DNA of 64,000 bases from Companilactobacillus zhongbaensis (GCF_003946515.1 NZ_RHOM01000011.1:1-64000); one strand, 5' to 3'; counted from the stretch's first letter, positions 25,935 to 34,981 are shown. Numbers and translations are program-made. Notes: generated from the letters alone by a model not told the origin.

Positions 25935-26987
25935 ATGAAAAATAGCGATACCCTTTGGATTCAAAAGAATTTTTTGGACTCACCCGACGCTACTTTGATC
26001 GTCAAAGGTGACAAAGTTGTAATTGTAAATAATGCTGCTCAAGAATTGATCAACGGAGTCGACTTGGATGTGAACTACATCATCCAACTCGTCCAAACTG
26101 ACATGGCGGAGAACCGATCAAAGACTAATAATTGCGTCAACTGTATCGTCAAGGAAACGATGCACCACAATTCCGTTCCTTTAGACTTTACCGATAAGAA
26201 GCAATTAAAAGATCTGTCATTTTCGCTCGACTATTATTTGATCGACGAAAGTGAAGGCGTTTATTCGATCGTCATTCGCAACAATGCCGCTAAAGATCGG
26301 CTCAAGAAGATCGAAGACAACCACGATATCGTCAGAAAGATCAACCGGACCCAAGAAAATGAACGGAAACGGATCTCGGAAGACTTGCACGACAGTGTTG
26401 CCCAATCAGTTTATTCATCGATCATGACTTTGAGCCACTTAAAGACCGGTGATCTGGAGCACGACCAACTAATCTCCCAAGTACAAGATCAGCTTCGAGG
26501 GACGCTGACCGACATTAAGAGTTTAGCCGTCGATGTTCGTCCAGCTGTCTTGGACAACTTCGGCTTGATCGCCGCGATCCACGCATTAGTTAAGAGGATG
26601 CAACCTAGTACTTCGATCGAATTAGATTTCATCGACCGTAGTAACGACTTATCAGTCTTATCCGATGACATTCAAACTACCTTGTATCGGATCGTCCAAG
26701 AAGCCGTCACGAATGCTATCAAGCATTCAAAAGCTGATACCATCGTCATCATGCTCGTTTCACACAAGAACAAGATCTCACTTGAGGTCATTGATGACGG
26801 CGTTGGCTTCAACATGTATACCAAGAAATCTTACAATGGATCTTCACTAGGAATGATCAACATGAATGAGCGCGTTAAGTCACTCAATGGTTATTTCCTA
26901 GTCGATTCACAGATCAATGATGGAACCACGATCACAGCGGAATTTCCATACGAAGGTAGTACGGAGCCGACAAAAAACGAGGAATGA
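25935..26987 (+). CDS. nreB: NreB-like oxygen-sensing histidine kinase
   Basis: 350 residues: an N-terminal PAS-like sensor (about 1-120), a HisKA_3 phosphoacceptor segment (ENERKRISEDLHDSVAQSVYS, His near residue 153) and a HATPase_c domain ending with DDGVGF and GLGMINMNERV-like motifs. It has no membrane helices, so it is cytoplasmic. Staphylococcal NreB holds an O2-labile [4Fe-4S] cluster with four cysteines in two CxxC motifs. Here only C67 and C70 (NCVNC) are present; the second pair is absent and HH at 77-78 follows. Signal transfer to NreC downstream is expected. Confidence 0.88.
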   Translation: MKNSDTLWIQKNFLDSPDATLIVKGDKVVIVNNAAQELINGVDLDVNYIIQLVQTDMAENRSKTNNCVNCIVKETMHHNSVPLDFTDKKQLKDLSFSLDYYLIDESEGVYSIVIRNNAAKDRLKKIEDNHDIVRKINRTQENERKRISEDLHDSVAQSVYSSIMTLSHLKTGDLEHDQLISQVQDQLRGTLTDIKSLAVDVRPAVLDNFGLIAAIHALVKRMQPSTSIELDFIDRSNDLSVLSDDIQTTLYRIVQEAVTNAIKHSKADTIVIMLVSHKNKISLEVIDDGVGFNMYTKKSYNGSSLGMINMNERVKSLNGYFLVDSQINDGTTITAEFPYEGSTEPTKNEE

Positions 26988-26994
26988 GTAAAAC

Positions 26995-27672
26995 ATGAAA
27001 AACGTACTAATTGCCGACGATTTCAAGATTTTACGTAAGGGTCTGGCCTATACCATTAATTCCACCAACAAATTCAAAGTAACAGCCGAGGCGCAAGATG
27101 GTAACGAGGCTTACTCCATAATCGAAAACCAAGACATCGACATCGCCATCGTCGATATTTCCATGCCGCCGGGGGAGAGCGGACTGGTGACGATCAAACG
27201 GATCCACGATTATCACCCTGAAGTAAAACAAATCGTCTTATCAATGCACGAAGAACCGGAATATATCAACAGTGCCATTGCTAATGGCGCCCTTTCATAC
27301 GTCCTAAAAAGTTCCGACGAAAAAGAACTCTTAAACGCTTTAAATCATGCCGATGTCGATCAATCCTACATCGATAAAAACATCGTCATGACCGAAAATG
27401 ACTACAACATCATCAAAGAAAAACAAGAAGAAGACCAAGATCTAGACGAAAAAAATCTGGACAAGTTAAACTTTGTTAACTTGTCCAGACGTGAACGTGA
27501 GGTCTTACCTCTTATTTGTTTAGGTTTTTCCAACCAAGAAATAGCGGAAAAATTATTCGTTACTAGAAAAACGATCGAAGCTCATAAAACTAACATCATG
27601 AAAAAACTCGGCTTCAACTCGCGTCGTGAATTACTGCATTTTGCTATGCAGCATCACCTGATCGACTTTTAG
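26995..27672 (+). CDS. nreC: NreC-like response regulator (NarL/LuxR type)
   Basis: 225 residues: receiver domain with phosphoacceptor Asp54 (IAIVDISMPPGESG) and a C-terminal LuxR-type helix-turn-helix (LSRREREVLPLICLGFSNQEIAEKLFVTRKTIEAH). It starts 8 bp after nreB. The likely target is the TAGGA-N4-CCCTA site in front of narG. Its 3' end overlaps the convergent EamA gene by 29 bp. Confidence 0.92.
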   Translation: MKNVLIADDFKILRKGLAYTINSTNKFKVTAEAQDGNEAYSIIENQDIDIAIVDISMPPGESGLVTIKRIHDYHPEVKQIVLSMHEEPEYINSAIANGALSYVLKSSDEKELLNALNHADVDQSYIDKNIVMTENDYNIIKEKQEEDQDLDEKNLDKLNFVNLSRREREVLPLICLGFSNQEIAEKLFVTRKTIEAHKTNIMKKLGFNSRRELLHFAMQHHLIDF

Positions 27673-28534
27673 TCATCGTTACGATCGTTGTTGAAATGAT
27701 CAACAACAAAGCACCGATAATGATGTTAGCAGTAATATCGATCGGGAAGAAGAAGTACGAGTAGACAATTACGACTAATGGTCCTAATGCCCGAACGATA
27801 TTAGCTTTACCAGCCGTGATAAACTTCAAACTCGTGTAGAACAACAAGAGTGATAGGAAGCCATTGAAAAAGGCACCGAAGAAGTTAAATGTCACAGCTT
27901 GAGCCTTGATACCGGCAAAAGTACCAGGGATCAAAACTCCAGTGATCAACAATAATCCGGCAGACACTAAGTGGTTGTAAAACAACACATTGCCAGGGTT
28001 ATTATCTTTAACTAAGTATTTCGCAATAATATTATTGGCAGCGTACATGAATGGATAGACGAAGGCACAAACAATGCCCCAGAAGCTATCGATCTGAACA
28101 CGGCCAGATGAAACGAAGATCGAACCTAAGATACAAAGGATAACTGCTAAGTAATCCCAACGAGTCAATCTTTCTTTCAAGAAAATGTACGATAACACAA
28201 AGACATAAACTAAATAGATCCGGGCTATCAAAGTAACTGTAACTGGGCTTAGAAGCGATAAAGCTACATACTGTAAGATAACACCCACACCGTTCGTAAG
28301 TCCTAAGAAGATGACCCATTTGTCTTTGATCACCGAGAAATCATGATACATGAAGTAAATTAAAATCAAATTGAAGATGGCGGCGAACACACTAGTGAAC
28401 AACGCTCCTAAAATCGGATTTAAACTTACCAAAGAAAACTTGTTTAATACTGGACTGATGCTGCTAAAAAGCAATGAAATTAAATTAAGCTCAACTCCGA
28501 GGCGTTGAGCTTTTTTAGTATTACTGTTATCCAT
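27644..28534 (-). CDS. EamA/DMT family transporter
   Basis: 296 residues with about 10 transmembrane helices in two EamA repeats (first repeat includes SPVLNKFSLVSLNPILGALFT; second AANNIIAKYLVKD). Family members export metabolites or amino acids; the substrate is unknown. Its start overlaps the stop of the metal-chaperone gene (TAATG), so the two form an operon. Confidence 0.88.
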   Translation of the reverse strand: MDNSNTKKAQRLGVELNLISLLFSSISPVLNKFSLVSLNPILGALFTSVFAAIFNLILIYFMYHDFSVIKDKWVIFLGLTNGVGVILQYVALSLLSPVTVTLIARIYLVYVFVLSYIFLKERLTRWDYLAVILCILGSIFVSSGRVQIDSFWGIVCAFVYPFMYAANNIIAKYLVKDNNPGNVLFYNHLVSAGLLLITGVLIPGTFAGIKAQAVTFNFFGAFFNGFLSLLLFYTSLKFITAGKANIVRALGPLVVIVYSYFFFPIDITANIIIGALLLIISTTIVTMTKSRSGDAA

Positions 28535-28737
28535 TAATCGAGTTCCTCGATCTTAAATGGAGTACTGCTTAATGCTTGGCGAACTACATCGATATCGGCA
28601 TTACCGATCACTGTAGCTGTCATATTGTCCATATTCTTTTCGATACGGTCAACGCCTTCTACATCACTGAGTTTTTGAGCAATGTGGACCGGACATTTAT
28701 CGCATTTTAATCCTTCGATCAAAATTTTCTTTGCCAT
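28534..28737 (-). CDS. Heavy-metal-associated (HMA/CopZ-like) small protein
   Basis: 67 residues from the ATG at 28737, preceded by GAGGGGGATTTT; a longer frame to 28782 lacks a good ribosome site. The metal motif is CDKC at residues 12-15 (GLKCDKCP), close to the usual GMxCxxC. It is probably a copper or other soft-metal chaperone, though the missing Met and its pairing with an EamA transporter leave this open. Confidence 0.8.
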   Translation of the reverse strand: MAKKILIEGLKCDKCPVHIAQKLSDVEGVDRIEKNMDNMTATVIGNADIDVVRQALSSTPFKIEELD

Positions 28738-28872
28738 AATAAAATCCCCCTCAAAATTTGTTAAATCCATTCTAGCAGACATCTTTTTAATTTTAACTTA
28801 GGCAAATTACTAATTTCAAATGATAGGTAAAGAATATAAAATATAATTAACGAATATGGAGGATAATATATT

Positions 28873-29145
28873 ATGGCTAATAATATTTCATTAGATGAAT
28901 CAGTTTATCAACTCTTAAAAGACGTTGATCGTAAGTATTTCACTTCCAATCGACAAGTAAATCGCAATTCAATGCTCTACCAAACGATCGATTCCGTTAA
29001 AGATTCAGGTTGGTTCCAAGACCTTGAACTCGAGGAGATCGAAAACTATCCGTTAGCCACTGCCACTTTAAAAAAGGCTACTTTGACTGATGCCGGTAGA
29101 AAACACCTTGCCGAGATCAAACCTCAATTCGAAACTAAGGAGTAA
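28873..29145 (+). CDS. Small protein of unknown function, first gene of a three-gene unit
   Basis: 90 residues with no family I recognise. It is hydrophilic, mixed helix/strand, with no signal peptide and no cysteine. The start follows TGGAGGATAATATATT. It ends 4 bp before the next gene in the same direction. Confidence 0.7.
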   Translation: MANNISLDESVYQLLKDVDRKYFTSNRQVNRNSMLYQTIDSVKDSGWFQDLELEEIENYPLATATLKKATLTDAGRKHLAEIKPQFETKE

Positions 29146-29149
29146 TTTC

Positions 29150-30145
29150 ATGGACATTAACGACTTAAAAAAACAGATCAATGATCGCTTCGAAAACGCG
29201 CCCATCCAATCATCGGCTTTTTACGCTGATCCTGAGGACCATCTCGATAACCAAAAGAAACTACGGATCACTTTGAAGTCCTTCATCGAAACGCAAAAAC
29301 CCGACACTCCTTTTGCTCTCCAAGTCTTAGCAACTCATTCAGAGATCACGATCATGCCATTAGGTTTGCTCGACTTGAACGAATTAAAAGAATGGGAAAA
29401 CAAACAACGTGCTGCCAGTGGTAAAACTTACGCCACCGGTGAAGAAAAGACCGGTACTCCGATCGTCGTCCAATTTGAATCGCACGTAAAAGACTTCAAG
29501 TCGGAAAAAGACATTCTCGACATTTACACTGACGACTTGTTCGACCACTTCAACGACACTTTCAACGACAAGCTATGGCCTGCCATCATGAAGTATTTGA
29601 ACGAGAACCAAACTATTTTACGTGACGTTGAAAAGAAATTAGTTGCCGAAAGTGAAGAAGTAAAGGCTACTAACATGCAACAACTTCGACACATGCAAGC
29701 TGACCAACTCAAGGAAAAAGTCGGCTTCGATCTGAAAGAAGATCAATTCGAGCACTATGCCACGTACATAGCTGATCTCTCACAAGTCAACGCCATCCTA
29801 GTTTCATCCGCCGGCTTCGTCAAAGATCAGATCTTAAAAGACATGCCCTTCGGTCAAATGATGAACTTGCCAGAAATGCGCAACACTTTCTTCTGGGTCT
29901 TGGACAACACTTTCAACGAAATCATCTACTTCTATATCCAAGCTTTCGGTAGCACCAACCCGAACTTGAAAAAACACCTCAACACTATCCGCAAGAACTT
30001 AGCTACCTTAATGCGGACTGATGCTTGGAAGAAATGTAACGACATTATCGAAAAAGGCGAGAAATTCAATACGCAAAAATTCTTCACTGACGTTTTCATG
30101 CCAATTGCTGAGAACCTCGAAGTTGAAGTCGATAAATTTAAATAG
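29150..30145 (+). CDS. Unknown 331-residue protein paired with a polyprenyl synthetase-like protein
   Basis: Start chosen at the ATG at 29150, after AGGAGTAATTTC; the frame extends further into the upstream gene but without a ribosome site. Soluble, acidic, largely helical in the second half (QQLRHMQADQLKEKVGFDLKEDQ). I recognise no domain. Only 9 bp separate it from the next gene, so the products probably work together. Confidence 0.75.
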   Translation: MDINDLKKQINDRFENAPIQSSAFYADPEDHLDNQKKLRITLKSFIETQKPDTPFALQVLATHSEITIMPLGLLDLNELKEWENKQRAASGKTYATGEEKTGTPIVVQFESHVKDFKSEKDILDIYTDDLFDHFNDTFNDKLWPAIMKYLNENQTILRDVEKKLVAESEEVKATNMQQLRHMQADQLKEKVGFDLKEDQFEHYATYIADLSQVNAILVSSAGFVKDQILKDMPFGQMMNLPEMRNTFFWVLDNTFNEIIYFYIQAFGSTNPNLKKHLNTIRKNLATLMRTDAWKKCNDIIEKGEKFNTQKFFTDVFMPIAENLEVEVDKFK

Positions 30146-30154
30146 GGGAAAATT

Positions 30155-31093
30155 ATGACAGCTGTATCACCTTTTGAACAATTTCAAAAATTAAATGTCC
30201 AGCTAGTAGGACTCGAAGACTACATGCGTCACCTACTAGAATTACACAATGACGATATCATTAGTGAAGCTGGTCGATACTTGCACTCGGAAAGATTTTT
30301 GCATGCCGCCTTCTTCTTTTTATTCTCTGAATTTGGCGATGCTAACGCGGAAGACTTACGCGACAACTCATTGCAATCAGCCGCTGCTGCCATGCAAATG
30401 TTTTACATCCGCAACGAAATGATGCGTAAACATCAATCCGATCCCGACTCGATCAAACTAAATTTCATGGTCGAATATTTTTCCGACTTGATCGACGTCG
30501 AATTTCGGAAATGTTCCGCTGATGACGACGATCTTCAAGGCAAGATCGATGCCGTTCAAGAGATCACGACTAACCAACTGTTGGCCGATGAAGAAATGGT
30601 CAAACCAGTCAGCGATGTCGGCGAATACATCAAACGGATCGAAGCAAGATCAGCTGTAATGTTCGAATTTGCCTGTCGCTTCGGAGCCCAAGCAACTCAC
30701 GCCAACGACGTCTTGATCGACTCCGCAGGCCAGATCGGTCGCACCATTGGCCTAGCTTACCAGATCAAAAGCGAGATCCTCGACCTGATCGGCATCAACA
30801 CAACTGAAGACCAATTCGGTCCACTCTACATGCTCCAAAGTGGCGAATTCACTCTACCAACCATCTTCGCCGTAGCTAAAGCTGGCCCCGACTTCTTAAA
30901 CAACATCGCGGAAGCCGGCAGAACCGGTGACAAAGCCTTAGCAGAAACAGCCGAATATATCATCGACAACGGAGTAGACGCCGCTCAAGTAATGGTCAAA
31001 GAATACAAAGACCAAGCCGTCTTCGACATCGACATGTTGCCAAACATTCAGGCTAAGAAAGATCTAAAAACACTCGTAAACATGTTATTGTAA
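30155..31093 (+). CDS. Polyprenyl synthetase-fold protein lacking catalytic aspartates
   Basis: 312 residues. The C-terminal two thirds track the trans-isoprenyl diphosphate synthase fold: EYIKRIEARSAVMFEFACRF matches the YxxxIxxKTAxL helix, GQIGRTIGLAYQIKSEILDL matches the second aspartate-rich region, and SGEFTLPTIFAV matches the GKxTLP segment. The residues that do chemistry are gone. DDxxD-1 reads YIRNEMM (about 84-90), DDxxD-2 reads KSEILD instead of DDILD (about 205-210), and the N-terminal GKxxR reads HSERF. A non-catalytic partner or regulator is more likely than an active synthase. The gene's end is A+C-rich on the plus strand. Confidence 0.75.
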   Translation: MTAVSPFEQFQKLNVQLVGLEDYMRHLLELHNDDIISEAGRYLHSERFLHAAFFFLFSEFGDANAEDLRDNSLQSAAAAMQMFYIRNEMMRKHQSDPDSIKLNFMVEYFSDLIDVEFRKCSADDDDLQGKIDAVQEITTNQLLADEEMVKPVSDVGEYIKRIEARSAVMFEFACRFGAQATHANDVLIDSAGQIGRTIGLAYQIKSEILDLIGINTTEDQFGPLYMLQSGEFTLPTIFAVAKAGPDFLNNIAEAGRTGDKALAETAEYIIDNGVDAAQVMVKEYKDQAVFDIDMLPNIQAKKDLKTLVNMLL

Positions 31094-31095
31094 AC

Positions 31096-31128
31096 AAAAA
31101 ATCGACCTAGATCCGGTCGATTTTTTTA
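31096..31128. terminator. Terminator after the three-gene unit
   Basis: The hairpin AAAATCGACC-loop-GGTCGATTTTTTT lies three bases after the stop of the polyprenyl synthetase-like gene. A-run and T-run on opposite sides allow use from both strands, which suits the convergent gene at 31166. Confidence 0.85.
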
Positions 31129-31165
31129 TTGTCTTAAATTACGGACAAAATGTCCTTTTTGATTA

Positions 31166-31999
31166 TTAGTTGTATACCCAACCTGAAGAACGGTGTGTTG
31201 GACCAGCCAATTGAGCGAATGGAGCAACATCTCCGTCAGGAGTAACTTCATCACCATTAAAAGTGATCAATGTTGAAATTCCATGGTACGTCAACTCATA
31301 ACCATCATCAGTTTCAACGGCTTCAACATCACTTTTCAAAGATGGATCAACAGCCATAGCATGAATAAATAAGCTTTTTGCCATATCAGCACTCTTGATT
31401 CGACGATTATTGGTATTGTCATCAGTATTATTTTTGCTTAAATCAGCCGATGATGTTCCCTGAGTTTGACTATCAACAGCTTTATCATTGTCGCTACTAT
31501 CATCATGCGACTGCAAACCACTAGGCTTAATATCCTTGAGCTTGTTTTGGCTGTTCAAATAAACTACTTTACCATCAATACCAACCAAAGCTTGTTCAGG
31601 AACGTTTTCAAACAACTGGTTAACGACCTTAGTCTTTCCTGGCTTGACCGTCAAAGTCCCCGTTTGATCTGAGTTGATCTTGTAAGTCTTGTCGTGGATA
31701 AAAATAAATTTAGATTTATCAAACTTAATAGTTTTATCCGACTTATTTTTGACTGTCATTGACATGACGAAGACTGGATCAGCGTAATCTTCAGCTGTTT
31801 CATCGCGGTCTTGCTTGAACGAGAAGGTTACCTTTTTCTTATCAGCATTGCTGAGATTTTGGTAGTATTTTGTTTCTGATTTAGTCTGCGAAGACTTTGA
31901 CTGACTGTCTTTTGAAGATTGTGTCTGGCTAGAATAGTACTGCATCCCCCGAGTACTAGCAAAGCTAACGCGGACACGATTAACCCCGTTTTTTTCATA
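31166..31999 (-). pseudogene. Lipoprotein of the 31-35 kb family, signal peptide out of frame
   Basis: The minus strand has an ATG at 31999, with GGGGGAAATT just upstream, encoding a textbook lipoprotein signal ending LALLVLGGCS. The long body frame (from about 31945) starts YYSSQTQSSKD and is one base out of register with it. The body carries a Ser/Gln-rich spacer, a domain shared with the genes at 33.3 and 35.0 kb (YYQNLSNADKKKVTFSFK, IKFDKSKFIFI, LTVKPGKTKVVNQLFENV) and a C-terminal region repeated in the 33.3-kb gene (SADMAKSLFIHAM). The break lies near the GGGGG/GCAGTACT stretch at 31935-31949. It may be a true mutation or a sequencing indel; translation could also start at the in-frame ATG 31945, giving a protein without export signal. 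Confidence 0.75.
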
Positions 32000-32057
32000 A
32001 TTTCCCCCTATTATTAAGTAACATTTTAATTATAAAGGATTTACAAACAAAACATAA

Positions 32058-33128
32058 TTACTTCAGATTAAAAAAGCCGGCAAAACTAGCAATTATATTA
32101 TCGACGATATTGAGCGATTGCAAAAATGAGACACATTTGGAACTAAAATCTCCGATAACGGGAAGTTGTTTGAAGGTATCAGACCAGTTAGTTTGGAGAT
32201 CTTGCATTTCACGACCAATAGTAGTTTTAGTAGGATCGAAAAACGAAGTCGCACCCGAAATAAAGTTGCTGATGACCGGTAATTCACAAATATTTTGGAC
32301 GACTTTAGAGAAAGTGCTAGCATCGCTATTATTTTCTCGAGGTGTGTCTTTGGCTACCCGCCAACCAGATGCATGGTCGCTGTAATTGGAATTACTGTTA
32401 TTTGAGTTGTTGTTTCCACTCATTCCGGAGATGGCAGCTTGAATGTCGGCTTCAGAAATATCACTAGTAGCCTGATCATTCGGCGACAAAACTTGCTCAC
32501 TCGACTGGTCAGTTTTATCACTTGGTCGTTTTGAGTTCGCTGGCTTTTCAGTTTGTTGAGGTTTATCAGCATCAGAATTTATTTGCGTATCGTCAGCTGT
32601 TTGATTACTTTGCTCAGAAGAATCGCTCGGATCAGAATTACCACTAGCAGATTCTGAACCCGTGTTTTCTGAATCACCTGTTGAATCGGTGTTGGAATCA
32701 GAATTATTACCAGAACTAGAATTACCTGAAGAACCAGTGTTTTCTTCATTATTAGAATCTGTTCCTGTTTCACCTGATCCAGAATTGATATCACCGTTCT
32801 CGTTTTGATCACCGGAATCAGGTTCCGTAGTATTTTGATCAGTTTGCTGACCGGAAGCAGAATTTTGGTCAGACTGAGACTGTTCTGAACTATCAGCAAA
32901 TGTCCCAGTCTCATTTGACTGACTACTTTCATCTGAGCCCGATTCAGAATTATTTGTTTGATCCGTTGGTAAACTCGAACTATTGTTATCCGAATTGTTC
33001 GTCGAACCCGTATTTGTTGTTTGATGATCGGAAATTACATACGCTTGAGCCTCTTGTGGGTTCGTCGTAGACACTGCCGCAATAGTTAGCAATAATGACG
33101 ATGACAATAATACTCGCTTGTATTTCAT
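32058..33128 (-). CDS. Secreted Ser/Asn/Gly/Asp-rich low-complexity protein
   Basis: 356 residues: a signal peptide with likely cleavage after NPQEAQA (about residue 29), then some 200 residues of low-complexity Ser, Asn, Asp, Gly, Gln, Thr and Glu, then a more ordered C-terminal 90 residues. The C-terminal part repeats itself: ELPVISNFISGATSFF and QLPVIGDFSSKCVSFL, each with one cysteine nearby. There is no LPxTG or obvious wall-binding domain. It sits between two members of the lipoprotein family. Function unknown; a surface or matrix protein is a guess. Confidence 0.8.
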   Translation of the reverse strand: MKYKRVLLSSSLLLTIAAVSTTNPQEAQAYVISDHQTTNTGSTNNSDNNSSSLPTDQTNNSESGSDESSQSNETGTFADSSEQSQSDQNSASGQQTDQNTTEPDSGDQNENGDINSGSGETGTDSNNEENTGSSGNSSSGNNSDSNTDSTGDSENTGSESASGNSDPSDSSEQSNQTADDTQINSDADKPQQTEKPANSKRPSDKTDQSSEQVLSPNDQATSDISEADIQAAISGMSGNNNSNNSNSNYSDHASGWRVAKDTPRENNSDASTFSKVVQNICELPVISNFISGATSFFDPTKTTIGREMQDLQTNWSDTFKQLPVIGDFSSKCVSFLQSLNIVDNIIASFAGFFNLK

Positions 33129-33284
33129 AAAATCCCCTTTTCCTCATATCGTTTACATAACAGGTTATCATAGATTATTAACATTTCCATTACCAGAATA
33201 TTAAAATTTCACAAACGTAATATTACTTCAATTATGATCAGATTCAGATGGCGAGTTCGATTTTTTACTACAAAACACTACAAA

Positions 33285-33332
33285 ACAAAACGATCCCCAG
33301 CAGAAAAAAGCTTCTACTGAGAATCGATTTTT
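33285..33332. terminator. Terminator after the 33.3-kb lipoprotein gene
   Basis: An imperfect hairpin (CGATCCCCAGCAGAA against TTCTACTGAGAATCG) directly follows the stop at 33333, with T-runs on both strands. Confidence 0.75.
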
Positions 33333-34256
33333 TTAATATTGTGAATAATTTGAATCTTTATAAATAAAGCCTTCCGGAGCGGCTGCCGTTGGTCCAGCTA
33401 ACGTTGAAAAAGTAGCGATAACATTGCCATTAGCATCCAATTCGTCACCAGAATTGTTAAAGTAACTGACGGTATTTTGCAAAGCGTCATCAGTGACCTT
33501 GTAACCATAAGAAGTAGGCACAGCATAAACACCTTCACCCCGAGCAGAAGTAAAGCCCATCGAGTGCAAGTACAAAGCCTTAGCCATCGAGGCACTAGTC
33601 AAGATCTTAGCAGGAGCCGAAGGATCAGCAGTAGAACTAGCAGCCCCAGAACTAGCAACAGATCCAGACGAATTTCCAGCAGATTGCGAACCACTAGAGC
33701 CAGAAAAAGCCGCCTTAGGAGCATCAACATTAGTAGTAACATGATTATCGTTAGAAGCAGTCAACTGATTAGCTTCCTTAGTAGCCTTCCCCGAAGCGAT
33801 CCGGAAAGTAAATTTACTCAACTTGTAATGTTGGTCGATATAAACAAAGTAATTAGTAGGATCATTCAAAGTAGACTTATTGATCCCAGTAAAAAGCCGT
33901 CTAACCTCGCAAACCTCGTGATGTTTAACCACCAAAGAATCATGGCGATCAGACTTAATATCCCGATCAATAGCCGAATAAATCTTAAATTCAGCAAAAT
34001 CAAAACGAACAGGCCGAGCAGCCTCATTCTTGATCTTCACAGTAATATCATAATCGGACCGAGAAGAAACAGCACGAAAATCAAACTTAACCTTCCGCTT
34101 ATCAGACTTAGACAACTTCTGATAATCCACAGCAGAACGATCAGAAACAGCAGACCCAGAATCAGAACTAGCCTTCTGACCAGAACCACCAAAAGCACTG
34201 CACCCGCCCAACAAAAGCAAGCTCAGTAAACCAAAAAGAACTACACCTTTTTTCAT
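33333..34256 (-). CDS. Lipoprotein, second member of the 31-35 kb family
   Basis: 307 residues from the ATG at 34256 (GGGAGACTATT upstream). The lipobox is LLLLGGCS, cysteine near residue 19. The shared domain follows (YQKLSKSDKRKVKFDFR, VRFDFAEFKIY, LVVKHHEVCEVRRLFTGI), then a Ser/Ala-rich linker and the C-terminal region also found in the 31-kb gene (SASMAKALYLHSMG, ending SDLAGPT-like FSTLAGPTAAAPEGFIY). Function unknown. Codon use is A+C-biased on the plus strand, in line with the adjoining R1 patch. Confidence 0.82.
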   Translation of the reverse strand: MKKGVVLFGLLSLLLLGGCSAFGGSGQKASSDSGSAVSDRSAVDYQKLSKSDKRKVKFDFRAVSSRSDYDITVKIKNEAARPVRFDFAEFKIYSAIDRDIKSDRHDSLVVKHHEVCEVRRLFTGINKSTLNDPTNYFVYIDQHYKLSKFTFRIASGKATKEANQLTASNDNHVTTNVDAPKAAFSGSSGSQSAGNSSGSVASSGAASSTADPSAPAKILTSASMAKALYLHSMGFTSARGEGVYAVPTSYGYKVTDDALQNTVSYFNNSGDELDANGNVIATFSTLAGPTAAAPEGFIYKDSNYSQY

Positions 34257-34670
34257 AATAGTCTCCCAAGAAACAATCAAATCCCAGAAAACAAAATCCA
34301 AATCAAAATCAAATCAGACTAACCTTAGTTAAATTCTACAACCAAGAAAGGAAGAAACCCTAGAAGAACGCTTAAAAATAAAGTGGTAGAAAAAACAAAG
34401 TAAATGATAAATGCATAAATAGATAAAAAGATAAAAAGATAAAAAGATAAAAAATAATAGCCGAATAAAATTAAAAAAGGAAGGTTCGCGGAAGCGATTT
34501 TCAAGGCGACAAAGGAGCCGAAGAAAGAGCCAGAAAAAGCAGAAACAAAAAAAGAACCGATGAAAACCACCAAACAAAATAAACAAGATAGATCAACAAA
34601 AGCAAAATTCTAGAAACGAACCAAAACTAGAAACCGCAACCCAAACCAAAACAGTCTAAGCAAAAAAAGA
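34257..34670. other. A-rich intergenic stretch with an ATAAAAAG microsatellite
   Basis: No gene is supported. About four tandem copies of an 8-bp unit (ATAAAAAG) lie at 34421-34455. The rest is A- and AG-rich. Open frames here are a by-product of the composition. Confidence 0.5.
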
Positions 34671-34902
34671 TAAGTACAGTACCCCCACCAAAAAATGGAG
34701 GTTTATGCAAACCTAGGTTCTGCGTGAGGGTGGAGGGAATTCGCTGTCAGGTGTGAAATTCTTCTTAGCGACGGAGGAGCTTAGAAGAAGACTCGTATTT
34801 GAGATCGTCGAAGCGGTCTCCTTCGATGAGCTCAAATCGAGTCCACACCGTTCCACAGCGCAATTCCCGGAACCCTCACGCAGAACCGGCAGTGAACCTC
34901 CA
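34671..34902 (-). repeat. R1 element, copy C
   Basis: On the minus strand it starts GGAGGTTCACTGCCGGTTCT and ends GCAGAACCTAGG plus a tail with GGTGGGGGTACTGTACTTA. Closing stem GGTTCCGGGAATTGCGCTG pairs with CAGCGAATTCCCTCCACCC; the next stem is GGTGTG/CACACC. Hairpin 2 is TTTGAGCTCATCGAAG/CTTCGACGATCTCAAA; hairpin 3 is CTTCTTCTAAGC/GCTAAGAAGAA. It follows the 35-kb secreted-protein gene by about 80 bp in the same direction. Confidence 0.9.
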
Positions 34903-34981
34903 AAAAAATCCAACCACAAAAAAAAATCCCAACCTCCAAAAAGGAAATCAGGAAATCAAAAGCTAAAACTTCATTAAAAAC

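Noticed and set aside
32579-32932. Ile/Leu/Val-rich frame inside the Ser/Asn-rich secreted protein gene
   Set aside because: It is a frame shadow of low-complexity coding sequence; the annotated frame has a proper signal peptide and ribosome site.
33477-34229. 250-codon plus-strand frame rich in Arg and Ser
   Set aside because: Antisense to the lipoprotein gene, which has a lipobox, a ribosome site and paralogs.
34325-34586. Two overlapping minus-strand frames rich in Phe
   Set aside because: They are translations of an A-rich region with a microsatellite. There is no ribosome site and no family-like pattern.
34671-34902. tRNA-like or attC-like identity for R1
   Set aside because: The fold is a three-way junction, but there is no anticodon arm, T-loop or CCA. 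The ends do not match the integron R boxes (GTTRRRY), and no integrase is nearby.
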